From: Chaunax sp. Z400 | Lineage: Eukaryota; Chordata; Actinopteri; Lophiiformes; Chaunacidae | Length of the DNA: 64,000 nucleotides | Direction of reading: 5' to 3' | NCBI GenBank assembly: GCA_037577475.1 | Contig: JBAGJB010000231.1 | Coordinates: forward strand, 1 to 64,000 | Shown here: positions 22,801-34,526 of the stretch, piece after piece | Layout: each line of letters begins with the position of its first letter | Position numbering within the stretch: position 1 is the first letter of the stretch | The notes under the pieces: model-generated | The model's input: the letters and a program-made list of their open reading frames with translations, nothing else | The model's database searches: none | Told to the model about the DNA's origin: nothing | Program-made: the position numbers and the translations under genes

Positions 22801-23363
22801 TTACGGTTCCCGAGATATGACATGTATTTTTGGTGATTTTTGGAATTTTTGTATCTCGGGAACGGAAGGTCGTAGAGACTCGTGGAGAAGTCTGGCGTGT
22901 TCAGAGACCACGAATTATGTTGGACGGATCATGGTCCCGAGTCTCTACGACCTTCCGTTCCCGAGTTATACTCAAGTTTATTTTCCCATTGAAGTGAATG
23001 GGGTTTGGTCCGCCTATAGTGAATGTGTGTATCTCGGAAACGGAAGGTCGTAGAGACTCGGGACCAACGTCCGTCTAGGGGTTTATGTGGTCTCTGAGAA
23101 CACCAGTCTTTGTCCCGAGTCTGTGCGACCTTCCTTTCCCGAGATATGACATGTCCAGTAGGGGCGTATTTTGAATGTCTGTATCTCGGGAACGGAAGGT
23201 CGTAGAGACTCGGGGATAAGCTCTTTCAATGGTTTTATGGGGTCTCCAAGAATGCCAGCGGGTAAACCGAGTCTCTACGACTTACGGTTCCCGAGATATG
23301 ACATGTATTTTTGGTGATTTTTGGAATTTTTGTATCTCGGGAACGGAAGGTCGTAGAGACTCG
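19880..23363 (+). repeat. Block D13: D-Bd-C-A-C, five A-B-C units, then A-B
   Basis: Starts: D19880, B19997, C20148, A20326, C20478, A20656, B20808, C20959, A21137, B21289, C21440, A21618, B21770, C21921, A22099, B22251, C22402, A22580, B22732, C22883, A23061, B23213. B19997 has TTTTTTTATC in the loop. C20478 reads ATCATCGTCC. Confidence 0.95.
20656..23060 (+). repeat. 481-bp higher-order repeat, five near-identical A-B-C units
   Basis: Units start at 20656, 21137, 21618, 22099 and 22580. All C copies have TGGAGAAG, TCGGACGG and GGTCCGCC, except that the last unit reads GTTGGACGG (T near 22921). I saw no other difference by eye. This is the most homogeneous stretch of the window, so it is probably the most recent amplification. 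Confidence 0.94.
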
Positions 23364-23967
23364 CGGACAAGTGTGGGTTAGGGGTTAGGGTTAGGGTTAG
23401 GGTTAGGGTTAGGGTTAAGGGGATAAAAACTCAATGGGGGCCCTACCCGGGTTGGTAACTTTTGAACGGAAGGTCGTAGAGACTCGGGGATAAGCTCTTT
23501 CAACGGTTTTATGGGGTCTCCAAGAACGTCAGCAGGTAAACCGAGTCTCTACGATTTACGGTTCCCGAGATATGACATGTATTTTTGGTGATTTTTGGAA
23601 TTTTTGTATCTCGGGAACGGAAGGTCGTAGAGACTCGGGGAGAAGTCTGGCGTGTTCAGAGACCACGAATTATGTCCGACGGATCATGGTCCCGAGTCTC
23701 TACGACCTTCCGTTCCCGAGTTATACTCAAGTTTATTTTCCCATTGAAGTGAATGGGGTTTGGTTCGCCTATAGTGAATGTGTGTATCTCGGAAACGGAA
23801 GGTCGTAGAGACTCGGGACCAACGTCCGTCTAGGGGTTTATGTGGTCTCTGAGAACACCAGTCTTTGTCCCGAGTCTGTGCGACCTTCCTTTCCCGAGAT
23901 ATGACATGTCCAGTAGGGGCGTATTTTGAATGTCTGTATCTCGGGAACGGAAGGTCGTAGAGACTCG
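23364..23967 (+). repeat. Block D14: long D-Bd-C-A
   Basis: Starts: D23364 (123 bp), B23487, C23638, A23816. Beta haplotype. With D15 it forms a 604-bp-spaced pair of telomeric modules that recurs as D16/D17, 2,314 bp away. Confidence 0.94.
23375..23422 (+). repeat. Telomeric tract, long form (D14, 123-bp module)
   Basis: One TTAGGG more than the standard form. Other 123-bp D modules are D16, D20 and D25. D25 ends CTAAGGGG in place of TTAAGGGG. Confidence 0.93.
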
Positions 23968-25677
23968 CGGACAAGTGTGGGTTAGGGTTAGGGTTAGGGT
24001 TAGGGTTAGGGTTAAGGGGATAAAAACTCAATGGGGGCCCTACCCGGGTTGGTAACTTTTGAACGGAAGGTCGTAGAGACTCGGGGATAAGCTCTTTCAA
24101 CGGTTTTATGGGGTCTCCAAGAACGTCAGCAGGTAAACCGATTCTCTACGATTTACGGTTCCCGAGATATGACATGTATTTTTGGTGATTTTTGGAATTT
24201 TTGTATCTCGGGAACGGAAGGTCGTAGAGACTCGGGGAGAAGTCTGGCGTGTTCAGAGACCACGAATTATGTCCAACGGATCATGGTCCCGAGTCTCTAC
24301 GACCTTCCGTTCCCGAGTTATACTCAAGTTTATTTTCCCATTGAAGTGAATGGGGTTTGGTCCGCCTATAGTGAATGTGTGTATCTCGGAAACGGAAGGT
24401 CGTAGAGACTCGGGACCAACGTCCGTCTAGGGGTTTATGTGGTCTCTGAGAACACCAGTCTTTGTCCCGAGTCTGTGCGACCTTCCTTTCCCGAGATATG
24501 ACATGTCCAGTAGGGGCGTATTTTGAATGTCTGTATCTCGGGAACGGAAGGTCGTAGAGACTCGGGGATAAGCTCTTTCAATGGTTTTATGGGGTCTCCA
24601 AGAATGCCAGCGGGTAAACCGAGTCTCTACGACTTACGGTTCCCGAGATATGACATGTATTTTTGGTGATTTTTGGAATTTTTGTATCTCGGGAACGGAA
24701 GGTCGTAGAGACTCGTGGAGAAGTCTGGCGTGTTCAGAGACCACGAATTATGTCGGACGGATCATGGTCCCGAGTCTCTACGACCTTCCGTTCCCGAGTT
24801 ATACTCAAGTTTATTTTCCCATTGAAGTGAATGGGGTTTGGTCCGCCTATAGTGAATGTGTGTATCTCGGAAACGGAAGGTCGTAGAGACTCGGGACCAA
24901 CGTCCGTCTAGGGGTTTATGTGGTCTCTGAGAACACCAGTCTTTGTCCCGAGTCTGTGCGACCTTCCTTTCCCGAGATATGACATGTCCAGTAGGGGCGT
25001 ATTTTGAATGTCTGTATCTCGGGAACGGAAGGTCGTAGAGACTCGGGGATAAGCTCTTTCAATGGTTTTATGGGGTCTCCAAGAATGCCAGCGGGTAAAC
25101 CGAGTCTCTACGACTTACGGTTCCCGAGATATGACATGTATTTTTGGTGATTTTTGGAATTTTTGTATCTCGGGAACGGAAGGTCGTAGAGACTCGTGGA
25201 GAAGTCTGGCGTGTTCAGAGACCACGAATTATGTTGGACGGATCATGGTCCCGAGTCTCTACGACCTTCCGTTCCCGAGTTATACTCAAGTTTATTTTCC
25301 CATTGAAGTGAATGGGGTTTGGTCCGCCTATAGTGAATGTGTGTATCTCGGAAACGGAAGGTCGTAGAGACTCGGGACCAACGTCCGTCTAGGGGTTTAT
25401 GTGGTCTCTGAGAACACCAGTCTTTGTCCCGAGTCTGTGCGACCTTCCTTTCCCGAGATATGACATGTCCAGTAGGGGCGTATTTTGAATGTCTGTATCT
25501 CGGGAACGGAAGGTCGTAGAGACTCGGGGATAAGCTCTTTCAATGGTTTTATGGGGTCTCCAAGAATGCCAGCGGGTAAACCGAGTCTCTACGACTTACG
25601 GTTCCCGAGATATGACATGTATTTTTGGTGATTTTTGGAATTTTTGTATCTCGGGAACGGAAGGTCGTAGAGACTCG
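23968..25677 (+). repeat. Block D15: D-Bd-C-A-B-C-A-B-C-A-B
   Basis: Starts: D23968 (116 bp), B24084, C24235, A24413, B24565, C24716, A24894, B25046, C25197, A25375, B25527. Bd has CCGATTCTC (T at 24142). C24235 combines TCCAACGG with the GGTCCGCC loop, a mosaic of two subtypes at a duplication boundary. C25197 repeats the GTTGGACGG of C22883. Confidence 0.95.
23979..24019 (+). repeat. Telomeric tract, form without the TTAGGGG unit (D15, 116-bp module)
   Basis: Five perfect TTAGGG units, then TTAAGGGG. The usual first TTAGGGG has lost one G, giving 116 bp. D17 and D24 share this form. Confidence 0.93.
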
Positions 25678-26281
25678 CGGACAAGTGTGGGTTAGGGGTT
25701 AGGGTTAGGGTTAGGGTTAGGGTTAGGGTTAAGGGGATAAAAACTCAATGGGGGCCCTACCCGGGTTGGTAACTTTTGAACGGAAGGTCGTAGAGACTCG
25801 GGGATAAGCTCTTTCAACGGTTTTATGGGGTCTCCAAGAACGTCAGCAGGTAAACCGAGTCTCTACGATTTACGGTTCCCGAGATATGACATGTATTTTT
25901 GGTGATTTTTGGAATTTTTGTATCTCGGGAACGGAAGGTCGTAGAGACTCGGGGAGAAGTCTGGCGTGTTCAGAGACCACGAATTATGTCCGACGGATCA
26001 TGGTCCCGAGTCTCTACGACCTTCCGTTCCCGAGTTATACTCAAGTTTATTTTCCCATTGAAGTGAATGGGGTTTGGTTCGCCTATAGTGAATGTGTGTA
26101 TCTCGGAAACGGAAGGTCGTAGAGACTCGGGACCAACGTCCGTCTAGGGGTTTATGTGGTCTCTGAGAACACCAGTCTTTGTCCCGAGTCTGTGCGACCT
26201 TCCTTTCCCGAGATATGACATGTCCAGTAGGGGCGTATTTTGAATGTCTGTATCTCGGGAACGGAAGGTCGTAGAGACTCG
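25678..26281 (+). repeat. Block D16: long D-Bd-C-A
   Basis: Starts: D25678 (123 bp), B25801, C25952, A26130. Copy of block D14 at +2,314. Confidence 0.94.
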
Positions 26282-27688
26282 CGGACAAGTGTGGGTTAGG
26301 GTTAGGGTTAGGGTTAGGGTTAGGGTTAAGGGGATAAAAACTCAATGGGGGCCCTACCCGGGTTGGTAACTTTTGAACGGAAGGTCGTAGAGACTCGGGG
26401 ATAAGCTCTTTCAACGGTTTTATGGGGTCTCCAAGAACGTCAGCAGGTAAACCGATTCTCTACGATTTACGGTTCCCGAGATATGACATGTATTTTTGGT
26501 GATTTTTGGAATTTTTGTATCTCGGGAACGGAAGGTCGTAGAGACTCGGGGAGAAGTCTGGCGTGTTCAGAGACCACGAATTATGTCCAACGGATCATGG
26601 TCCCGAGTCTCTACGACCTTCCGTTCCCGAGTTATACTCAAGTTTATTTTCCCATTGAAGTGAATGGGGTTTGGTTCGCCTATAGTGAATGTGTGTATCT
26701 CGGAAACGGAAGGTCGTAGAGACTCGGGACCAACGTCCGTCTAGGGGTTTATGTTGTCTCTGAGAACACCAGTCTTTGTCCCGAGTCTGTGCGACCTTCC
26801 TTTCCCGAGATATGACATGTCCAGTAGGGGCGTATTTTGAATGTCTGTATCTCGGGAACGGAAGGTCGTAGAGACTCGTGGAGAAGTCTGGCGTATTCAG
26901 AGACCACGAATTATGTCGGACGGATCATGGTCCCGAGTCTCTACGACCTTCCGTTCCCGAGTTATACTCAAGTTTATTTTCCCATTGAAGTGAATGGGGT
27001 TTGGTTCGCCTATAGTGAATGTGTGTATCTCGGAAACGGAAGGTCGTAGAGACTCGGGACCAACGTCCGTCTAGAGGTTTATGTGGTCTCTGAGAACACC
27101 AGTCTTTGTCCCGAGTCTGTGCGACCTTCCTTTCCCGAGATATGAATGTCCAGTAGGGGCGTATTTTGAATGTCTGTATCTCGGGAACGGAAGGTCGTAG
27201 AGACTCGGGGATAAGCTCTTTCAATGGTTTTATGGGGTCTCCAAGAATGCCAGCGGGTAAACCGAGTGTCTACGACTTACGGTTCCCGAGATATGACATG
27301 TATTTTTGGTGATTTTTGGAATTTTTGTATCTCGGGAACGGAAGGTCGTAGAGACTCGGGGAGAAGTCTGGCGTGTTCAGAGACCACGAATTATGTCCGA
27401 CGGATCATGGTCCCGAGTCTCTACGACCTTCCGTTCCCGAGTTATACTCAAGTTTATTTTCCCATTGAAGTGAATGGGGTTTGGTCCGCCTATAGTGAAT
27501 GTGTGTATCTCGGAAACGGAAGGTCGTAGAGACTCGGGACCAACGTCCGTCTAGGGGTTTATGTGGTCTCTGAGAACACCAGTCTTTGTCCCGAGTCTGT
27601 GCGACCTTCCTTTCCCGAGATATGACATGTCCAGTAGGGGCGTATTTTGAATGTCTGTATCTCGGGAACGGAAGGTCGTAGAGACTCG
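26282..27688 (+). repeat. Block D17: D-Bd-C-A-C-A-B-C-A
   Basis: Starts: D26282 (116 bp), B26398, C26549, A26727, C26879, A27057, B27208, C27359, A27537. Bd has CCGATTCTC (T at 26456) as in D15. C26879 has GCGTATTCAG, shared with C2950. A27057 lacks a C (GATATGAATG) and has CTAGAGG. B27208 reads CGAGTGTCTACG in its L arm. Confidence 0.95.
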
Positions 27689-29729
27689 CGGACAAGTGTG
27701 GGTTAGGGGTTAGGGTTAGGGTTAGGGTTAGGGTTAAGGGGATAAAAACTCAATGGGGGCCCTACCCGGGTTGGTAACTTTTGAACGGAAGGTCGTAGAG
27801 ACTCGGGGATAAGCTCTTTCAACGGTTTTATGGGGTCTCCAAGAACGTCAGCAGGTAAACCGAGTCTCTACGATTTACGGTTCCCGAGATATGACATGTA
27901 TTTTTGGTGATTTTTGGAATTTTTGTATCTCGGGAACGGAAGGTCGTAGAGACTCGGGGAGAAGTCTGGCGTGTTCAGAGACCACGAATTATGTCCAACG
28001 GATCATGGTCCCGAGTCTCTACGACCTTCCGTTCCCGAGTTATACTCAAGTTTATTTTCCCATTGAAGTGAATGGGGTTTGGTTCGCCTATAGTGAATGT
28101 GTGTATCTCGGAAACGGAAGGTCGTAGAGACTCGGGACCAACGTCCGTCTAGGGGTTTATGTGGTCTCTGAGAACACCAGTCTTTGTCCCGAGTCTGTGC
28201 GACCTTCCTTTCCCGAGATATGACATGTCCAGTAGGGGCGTATTTTGAATGTCTGTATCTCGGGAACGGAAGGTCGTAGAGACTCGGGGATAAGCTCTTT
28301 CAATGGTTTTATGGGGTCTCCAAGAATGCCAGCGGGTAAACCGAGTCTCTACGACTTACGGTTCCCGAGATATGACATGTATTTTTGGTGATTTTTGGAA
28401 TTTTTGTATCTCGGGAACGGAAGGTCGTAGAGACTCGGGGAGAAGTCTGGCGTGTTCAGAGACCACGAATTATGTCCGACGGATCATGGTCCCGAGTCTC
28501 TACGACCTTCCGTTCCCGAGTTATACTCAAGTTTATTTTCCCATTGAAGTGAATGGGGTTTGGTTCGCCTATAGTGAATGTGTGTATCTCGGAAACGGAA
28601 GGTCGTAGAGACTCGGGCCCAACGTCTGTCTAGGGGTTTATGTGGTCTCTGAGAACACCAGTCTTTGTCCCGAGTCTGTGCGACCTTCCTTTCCCGAGAT
28701 ATGACATGTTCAGTAGGGGCGTATTTTGAATGTCTGTATCTCGGGAACGGAAGGTCGTAGAGACTCGTGGAGAAGTCTGGCGTGTTCAGAGACCACGAAT
28801 TATGTCGGACGGATCATGGTCCCGAGTCTCTACGACCTTCCGTTCCCGAGTTATACTCAAGTTTATTTTCCCATTGAAGTGAATGGGGTTTGGTTCGCCT
28901 ATAGTGAATGTGTGTATCTCGGAAACGGAAGGTCGTAGAGACTCGGGACCAACGTCCGTCTAGGGGTTTATGTGGTCTCTGAGAACACCAGTCTTTGTCC
29001 CGAGTCTGTGCGACCTTCCTTTCCCGAGATATGACATGTCCAGTAGGGGCGTATTTTGAATGTCTGTATCTCGGGAACGGAAGGTCGTAGAGACTCGGGG
29101 ATAAGCTCTTTCAATGGTTTTATGGGGTCTCCAAGAATGCTAGCGGGTAAACCGAGTCTCTACGACTTACGGTTCCCGAGATATGACATGTATTTTTGGT
29201 GATTTTTGGAATTTTTGTATCTCGGGAACGGAAGGTCGTAGAGACTCGTGGAGAAGTCTGGCGTGTTCAGAGACCACGAATTATGTCCGACGGATCAGGG
29301 TCCCGAGTCTCTACGACCTTCCGTTCCCGAGTTATACTCAAGTTTATTTTCCCATTGAAGTGAATGGGGTTTGGTTCGCCTATAGTGAATGTGTGTATCT
29401 CGGAAACGGAAGGTCGTAGAGACTCGGGACCAATGTCCGTCTAGGGGTTTATGTGGTCTCTTAGAACACCAGTCTTTGTCCCGAGTCTGTGCGACCTTCC
29501 TTTCCCGAGATATGACATGTCCAGTAGGGGCGTATTTTGAATGTCTGTATCTCGGGAACGGAAGGTCGTAGAGACTCGGGGATAAGCTCTTTCAATGGTT
29601 TTATGGGGTCTCCAAGAATGCCAGCGGGTAAACCGAGTCTCTACGACTTACGGTTCCCGAGATATGACATGTATTTTTGGTGATTTTTGGAATTTTTGTA
29701 TCTCGGGAACGGAAGGTCGTAGAGACTCG
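27689..29729 (+). repeat. Block D18: D-Bd-C-A-B-C-A-C-A-B-C-A-B
   Basis: Starts: D27689, B27806, C27957, A28135, B28287, C28438, A28616, C28768, A28946, B29098, C29249, A29427, B29579. Beta haplotype. A28616 (GGCCCAACGTCTG, ACATGTTCAG) to the end matches block D10 from A16133 at an offset of 12,483. B29098 has a private AATGCTAGCGGG. Confidence 0.95.
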
Positions 29730-30808
29730 CGGACAAGTGTGGGTTAGGGGTTAGGGTTAGGGTTAGGGTTAGGGTTAAGGGGATAAAAACTCAATGGGGG
29801 CCCTACCCGGGTTGGTAACTTTTGAACGGAAGGTCGTAGAGACTCGGGGATAAGCTCTTTCAACGGTTTTATGGGGTCTCCAAGAACGTCAGCAGGTAAA
29901 CCGAGTCTCTACGATTTACGGTTCCCGAGATATGACATGTATTTTTGGTGATTTTTGGAATTTTTGTATCTCGGGAACGGAAGGTCGTAGAGACTCGGGG
30001 AGAAGTCTGGCGTGTTCAGAGACCACGAATTATGTCCAACGGATCATGGTCCCGAGTCTCTACGACCTTCCGTTCCCGAGTTATACTCAAGTTTATTTTC
30101 CCATTGAAGTGAATGGGGTTTGGTTCGCCTATAGTGAATGTGTGTATCTCGGAAACGGAAGGTCGTAGAGACTCGGGACCAACGTCCGTCTAGGGGTTTA
30201 TGTGGTCTCTGAGAACACCAGTCTTTGTCCCGAGTCTGTGCGACCTTCCTTTCCCGAGATATGACATGTCCAGTAGGGGCGTATTTTGAATGTCTGTATC
30301 TCGGGAACGGAAGGTCGTAGAGACTCGGGGATAAGCTCTTTCAATGGTTTTATGGGGTCTCCAAGAATGCCAGCGGGTAAACCGAGTCTCTACGACTTAC
30401 GGTTCCCGAGATATGACATGTATTTTTGGTGATTTTTGGAATTTTTGTATCTCGGGAACGGAAGGTCGTAGAGACTCGGGGAGAAGTCTGGCGTGTTCAG
30501 AGACCACGAATTATGTCCGACGGATCATGGTCCCGAGTCTCTACGACCTTCCGTTCCCGAGTTATACTCAAGTTTATTTTCCCATTGAAGTGAATGGGGT
30601 TTGGTTCGCCTATAGTGAATGTGTGTATCTCGGAAACGGAAGGTCGTAGAGACTCGGGACCAACGTCCGTCTAGGGGTTTATGTGGTCTCTGAGAACACC
30701 AGTCTTTGTCCCGAGTCTGTGCGACCTTCCTTTCCCGAGATATGACATGTCCAGTAGGGGCGTATTTTGAATGTCTGTATCTCGGGAACGGAAGGTCGTA
30801 GAGACTCG
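29730..30808 (+). repeat. Block D19: D-Bd-C-A-B-C-A
   Basis: Starts: D29730, B29847, C29998, A30176, B30328, C30479, A30657. Beta haplotype, the commonest block composition. I noticed no private variant. Confidence 0.94.
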
Positions 30809-31412
30809 CGGACAAGTGTGGGTTAGGGGTTAGGGTTAGGGTTAGGGTTAGGGTTAGGGTTAAGGGGATAAAAACTCAATGGGGGCCCTACCCGGGTTGG
30901 TAACTTTTGAACGGAAGGTCGTAGAGACTCGGGGATAAGCTCTTTCAACGGTTTTATGGGATCTCCAAGAACGTCAGCAGGTAAACCGAGTCTCTACGAT
31001 TTACGGTTCCCGAGATATGACATGTATTTTTGGTGATTTTTGGAATTTTTGTATCTCGGGAACGGAAGGTCGTAGAGACTCGTGGAGAAGTCTGGCGTGT
31101 TCAGAGACCACGAATTATGTCGGACGGATCATGGTCCCGAGTCTCTACGACCTTCCGTTCCCGAGTTATACTCAAGTTTATTTTCCCATTGAAGTGAATG
31201 GGGTTTGGTCCGCCTATAGTGAATGTGTGTATCTCGGAAACGGAAGGTCGTAGAGACTCGGGACCAACGTCCGTCTAGGGGTTTATGTGGTCTCTGAGAA
31301 CACCAGTCTTTGTCCCGAGTCTGTGCGACCTTCCTTTCCCGAGATATGACATGTCCAGTAGGGGCGTATTTTGAATGTCTGTATCTCGGGAACGGAAGGT
31401 CGTAGAGACTCG
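30809..31412 (+). repeat. Block D20: long D-Bd-C-A
   Basis: Starts: D30809 (123 bp), B30932, C31083, A31261. Bd has GGGATCTCC. C31083 is TGGAGAAG with GGTCCGCC directly after Bd, an uncommon pairing. Confidence 0.94.
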
Positions 31413-32966
31413 CGGACAAGTGTGGGTTAGGGGTTAGGTTTAGGGTTAGGGTTAAGGGGATAAAAACTCAATGGGGGCCCTACCCGGGTTGGTAACTTTT
31501 GAACGGAAGGTCGTAGAGACTCGGGGATAAGCTCTTTCAATGGTTTTATGGGGTCTCCAAGAACGTCAGCAGGTAAACCGAGTCTCTACGATTTACGGTT
31601 CCCGAGATATGACATGTATTTTTGGTGATTTTTGGAATTTTTGTATCTCGGGAACGGAAGGTCGTAGAGACTCGGGGAGAAGTCTGGCGTGTTCAGAGAC
31701 CACGAATTATGTCCAACGGATCATGGTCCCGAGTCTCTACGACCTTCCGTTCCCGAGTTATACTCAAGTTTATTTTCCCATTGAAGTGAATGGGGTTTGG
31801 TTCGCCTATAGTGAATGTGTGTATCTCGGAAACGGAAGGTCGTAGAGACTCGGGCCCAACGTCTGTCTAGGGGTTTATGTGGTCTCTGAGAACACCAGTC
31901 TTTGTCCCGAGTCTGTGCGACCTTCCTTTCCCGAGATATGACATGTCCAGTAGGGGCGTATTTTGAATGTCTGTATCTCGGGAACGGAAGGTCGTAGAGA
32001 CTCGTGGAGAAGTCTGGCGTGTTCAGAGACCACGAATTATGTCGGACGGATCATGGTCCCGAGTCTCTACGACCTTCCGTTCCCGAGTTATACTCAAGTT
32101 TATTTTCCCATTGAAGTGAATGGGGTTTGGTTCGCCTATAGTGAATGTGTGTATCTCGGAAACGGAAGGTCGTAGAGACTCGGGACCAACGTCCGTCTAG
32201 GGGTTTATGTGGTCTCTGAGAACACCAGTCTTTGTCCCGAGTCTGTGCGACCTTCCTTTCCCGAGATATGACATGTCCAGTAGGGGCGTATTTTGAATGT
32301 CTGTATCTCGGGAACGGAAGGTCGTAGAGACTCGGGGATAAGCTCTTTCAATGGTTTTATGGGGTCTCCAAGAATGCCGGCAGGTAAACCGAGTCTCTAC
32401 GACTTACGGTTCCCGAGATATGACATGTATTTTTCGTGATTTTTGGAATGTTTGTATCTCGGGAACGGAAGGTCGTAGAGACTCGGGGAGAAGTCTGGCG
32501 TGTTCAGAGACCACGAATTATGTCCGACGGATCAGGGTCCCGAGTCTCTACGACCTTCCGTTCCCGAGTTATACTCAAGTTTATTTTCCCATTGAAGTGA
32601 ATGGGGTTTGGTTCGCCTATAGTGAATGTGTGTATCTCGGAAACGGAAGGTCGTAGAGACTCGGGACCAACGTCCGTCTAGGGGTTTATGTGGTCTCTTA
32701 GAACACCAGTCTTTGTCCCGAGTCTGTGCGACCTTCCTTTCCCGAGATATGACATGTCCAGTAGGGGCGTATTTTGAATGTCTGTATCTCGGGAACGGAA
32801 GGTCGTAGAGACTCGGGGATAAGCTCTTTCAATGGTTTTATGGGGTCTCCAAGAATGCCAGCGGGTAAACCGAGTCTCTACGACTTACGGTTCCCGAGAT
32901 ATGACATGTATTTTTGGTGATTTTTGGAATTTTTGTATCTCGGGAACGGAAGGTCGTAGAGACTCG
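31413..32966 (+). repeat. Block D21: short D-Bd-C-A-C-A-B-C-A-B
   Basis: Starts: D31413 (111 bp, with a TTAGGT unit), B31524, C31675, A31853, C32005, A32183, B32335, C32486, A32664, B32816. Bd has CAATGG with AACGTCAGCAGG. B32335 is the GCCGGCAGG, TTTTTCGTG, GGAATGTTTG subtype (G at 32379), shared with B4091 and B39357. C32486 has ATCAGGG and A32664 CTCTTAG. Confidence 0.95.
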
Positions 32967-34526
32967 CGGACAAGTGTGGGTTAGGGGTTAGGGTTAGGGT
33001 TAGGGTTAGGGTTAAGGGGATAAAAACTCAATCGGGGCCCTACCCGGGTTGGTAACTTTTGAACGGAAGGTCGTAGAGACTCGGGGATAAGCTCTTTCAA
33101 CGGTTTTATGGGGTCTCCAAGAACGTCAGCAGGTAAACCGAGTCTCTACGACTTACGGTTCCCGAGATATGACATGTATTTTTGGTGATTTTTGGAATTT
33201 TTGTATCTCGGGAACGGAAGGTCGTAGAGACTCGGGGAGAAGTCTGGCGTGTTCAGAGACCACGAATTATGTCCGACGGATCATGGTACCGAGTCTCTAC
33301 GACCTTCCGTTCCCGAGTTATACTCAAGTTTATTTTCCCATTGAAGTGAGTGGGGTTTGGTTCGCCTATAGTGAATGTGTGTATCTCGGAAACGGAAGGT
33401 CGTAGAGACTCGGGACCAACGTCCGTCTAGGGGTTTATGTGGTCTCTGAGAACACCAGTCTTTGTCCCGAGTCTGTGCGACCTTCCTTTCCCGAGATATG
33501 ACATGTCCAGTAGGGGCGTATTTTGAATGTCTGTATCTCGGGAACGGAAGGTCGTAGAGACTCGTGGAGAAGTCTGGCGTGTTCAGAGACCACGAATTAT
33601 GTCGGACGGATCATGGTCCCGAGTCTCTACGACCTTCCGTTCCCGAGTTATACTCAAGTTTATTTTCCCATTGAAGTGAATGGGGTTTGGTTCGCCTATA
33701 GTGAATGTGTGTATCTCGGAAACGGAAGGTCGTAGAGACTCGGGACCAACGTCCGTCTAGGGGTTTATGTGGTCTCTGAGAACACCAGTCTTTGTCCCGA
33801 GTCTGTGCGACCTTCCTTTCCCGAGATATGACATGTCCAGTAGGGGCGTATTTTGAATGTCTGTATCTCGGGAACGGAAGGTCGTAGAGACTCGGGGATA
33901 AGCTCTTTCAATGGTTTTATGGGGTCTCCAAGAATGCCAGCGGGTAAACCGAGTCTCTACGACTTACGGTTCCCGAGATATGACATGTATTTTTGGTGAT
34001 TTTTGGAATTTTTGTATCTCGGGAACGGAAGGTCGTAGAGACTCGTGGAGAAGTCTGGCGTGTTCAGAGACCACGAATTATGTCGGACGGATCATGGTCC
34101 CGAGTCTCTACGACCTTCCGTTCCCGAGTTATACTCAAGTTTATTTTCCCATTGAAGTGAATGGGGTTTGGTCCGCCTATAGTGAATGTGTGTATCTCGG
34201 AAACGGAAGGTCGTAGAGACTCGGGACCAACGTCCGTCTAGGGGTTTATGTGGTCTCTGAGAACACCAGTCTTTGTCCCGAGTCTGTGCGACCTTCCTTT
34301 CCCGAGATATGACATGTCCAGTAGGGGCGTATTTTGAATGTCTGTATCTCGGGAACGGAAGGTCGTAGAGACTCGGGGATAAGCTCTTTCAATGGTTTTA
34401 TGGGGTCTCCAAGAATGCCAGCGGGTAAACCGAGTCTCTACGACTTACGGTTCCCGAGATATGACATGTATTTTTGGTGATTTTTGGAATTTTTGTATCT
34501 CGGGAACGGAAGGTTGTAGAGACTCG
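32967..34526 (+). repeat. Block D22: D-Bd-C-A-C-A-B-C-A-B
   Basis: Starts: D32967, B33084, C33235, A33413, C33565, A33743, B33895, C34046, A34224, B34376. Alpha haplotype. C33235 has GGTACCGAG and GTGAGTGGG. The last R arm reads GGTTGTAGAG. Confidence 0.95.

Noticed and set aside
23684..24100. Reverse-strand open reading frame of 138 codons with an Asn-Pro repeat (similar at 25998-26414 and 35322-35738)
   Set aside because: The Asn-Pro run is a reading of the telomeric hexamer on the reverse strand. The frame is open through D only in the 116-bp D copies, where the tract keeps phase, so it is an accident of tract length.
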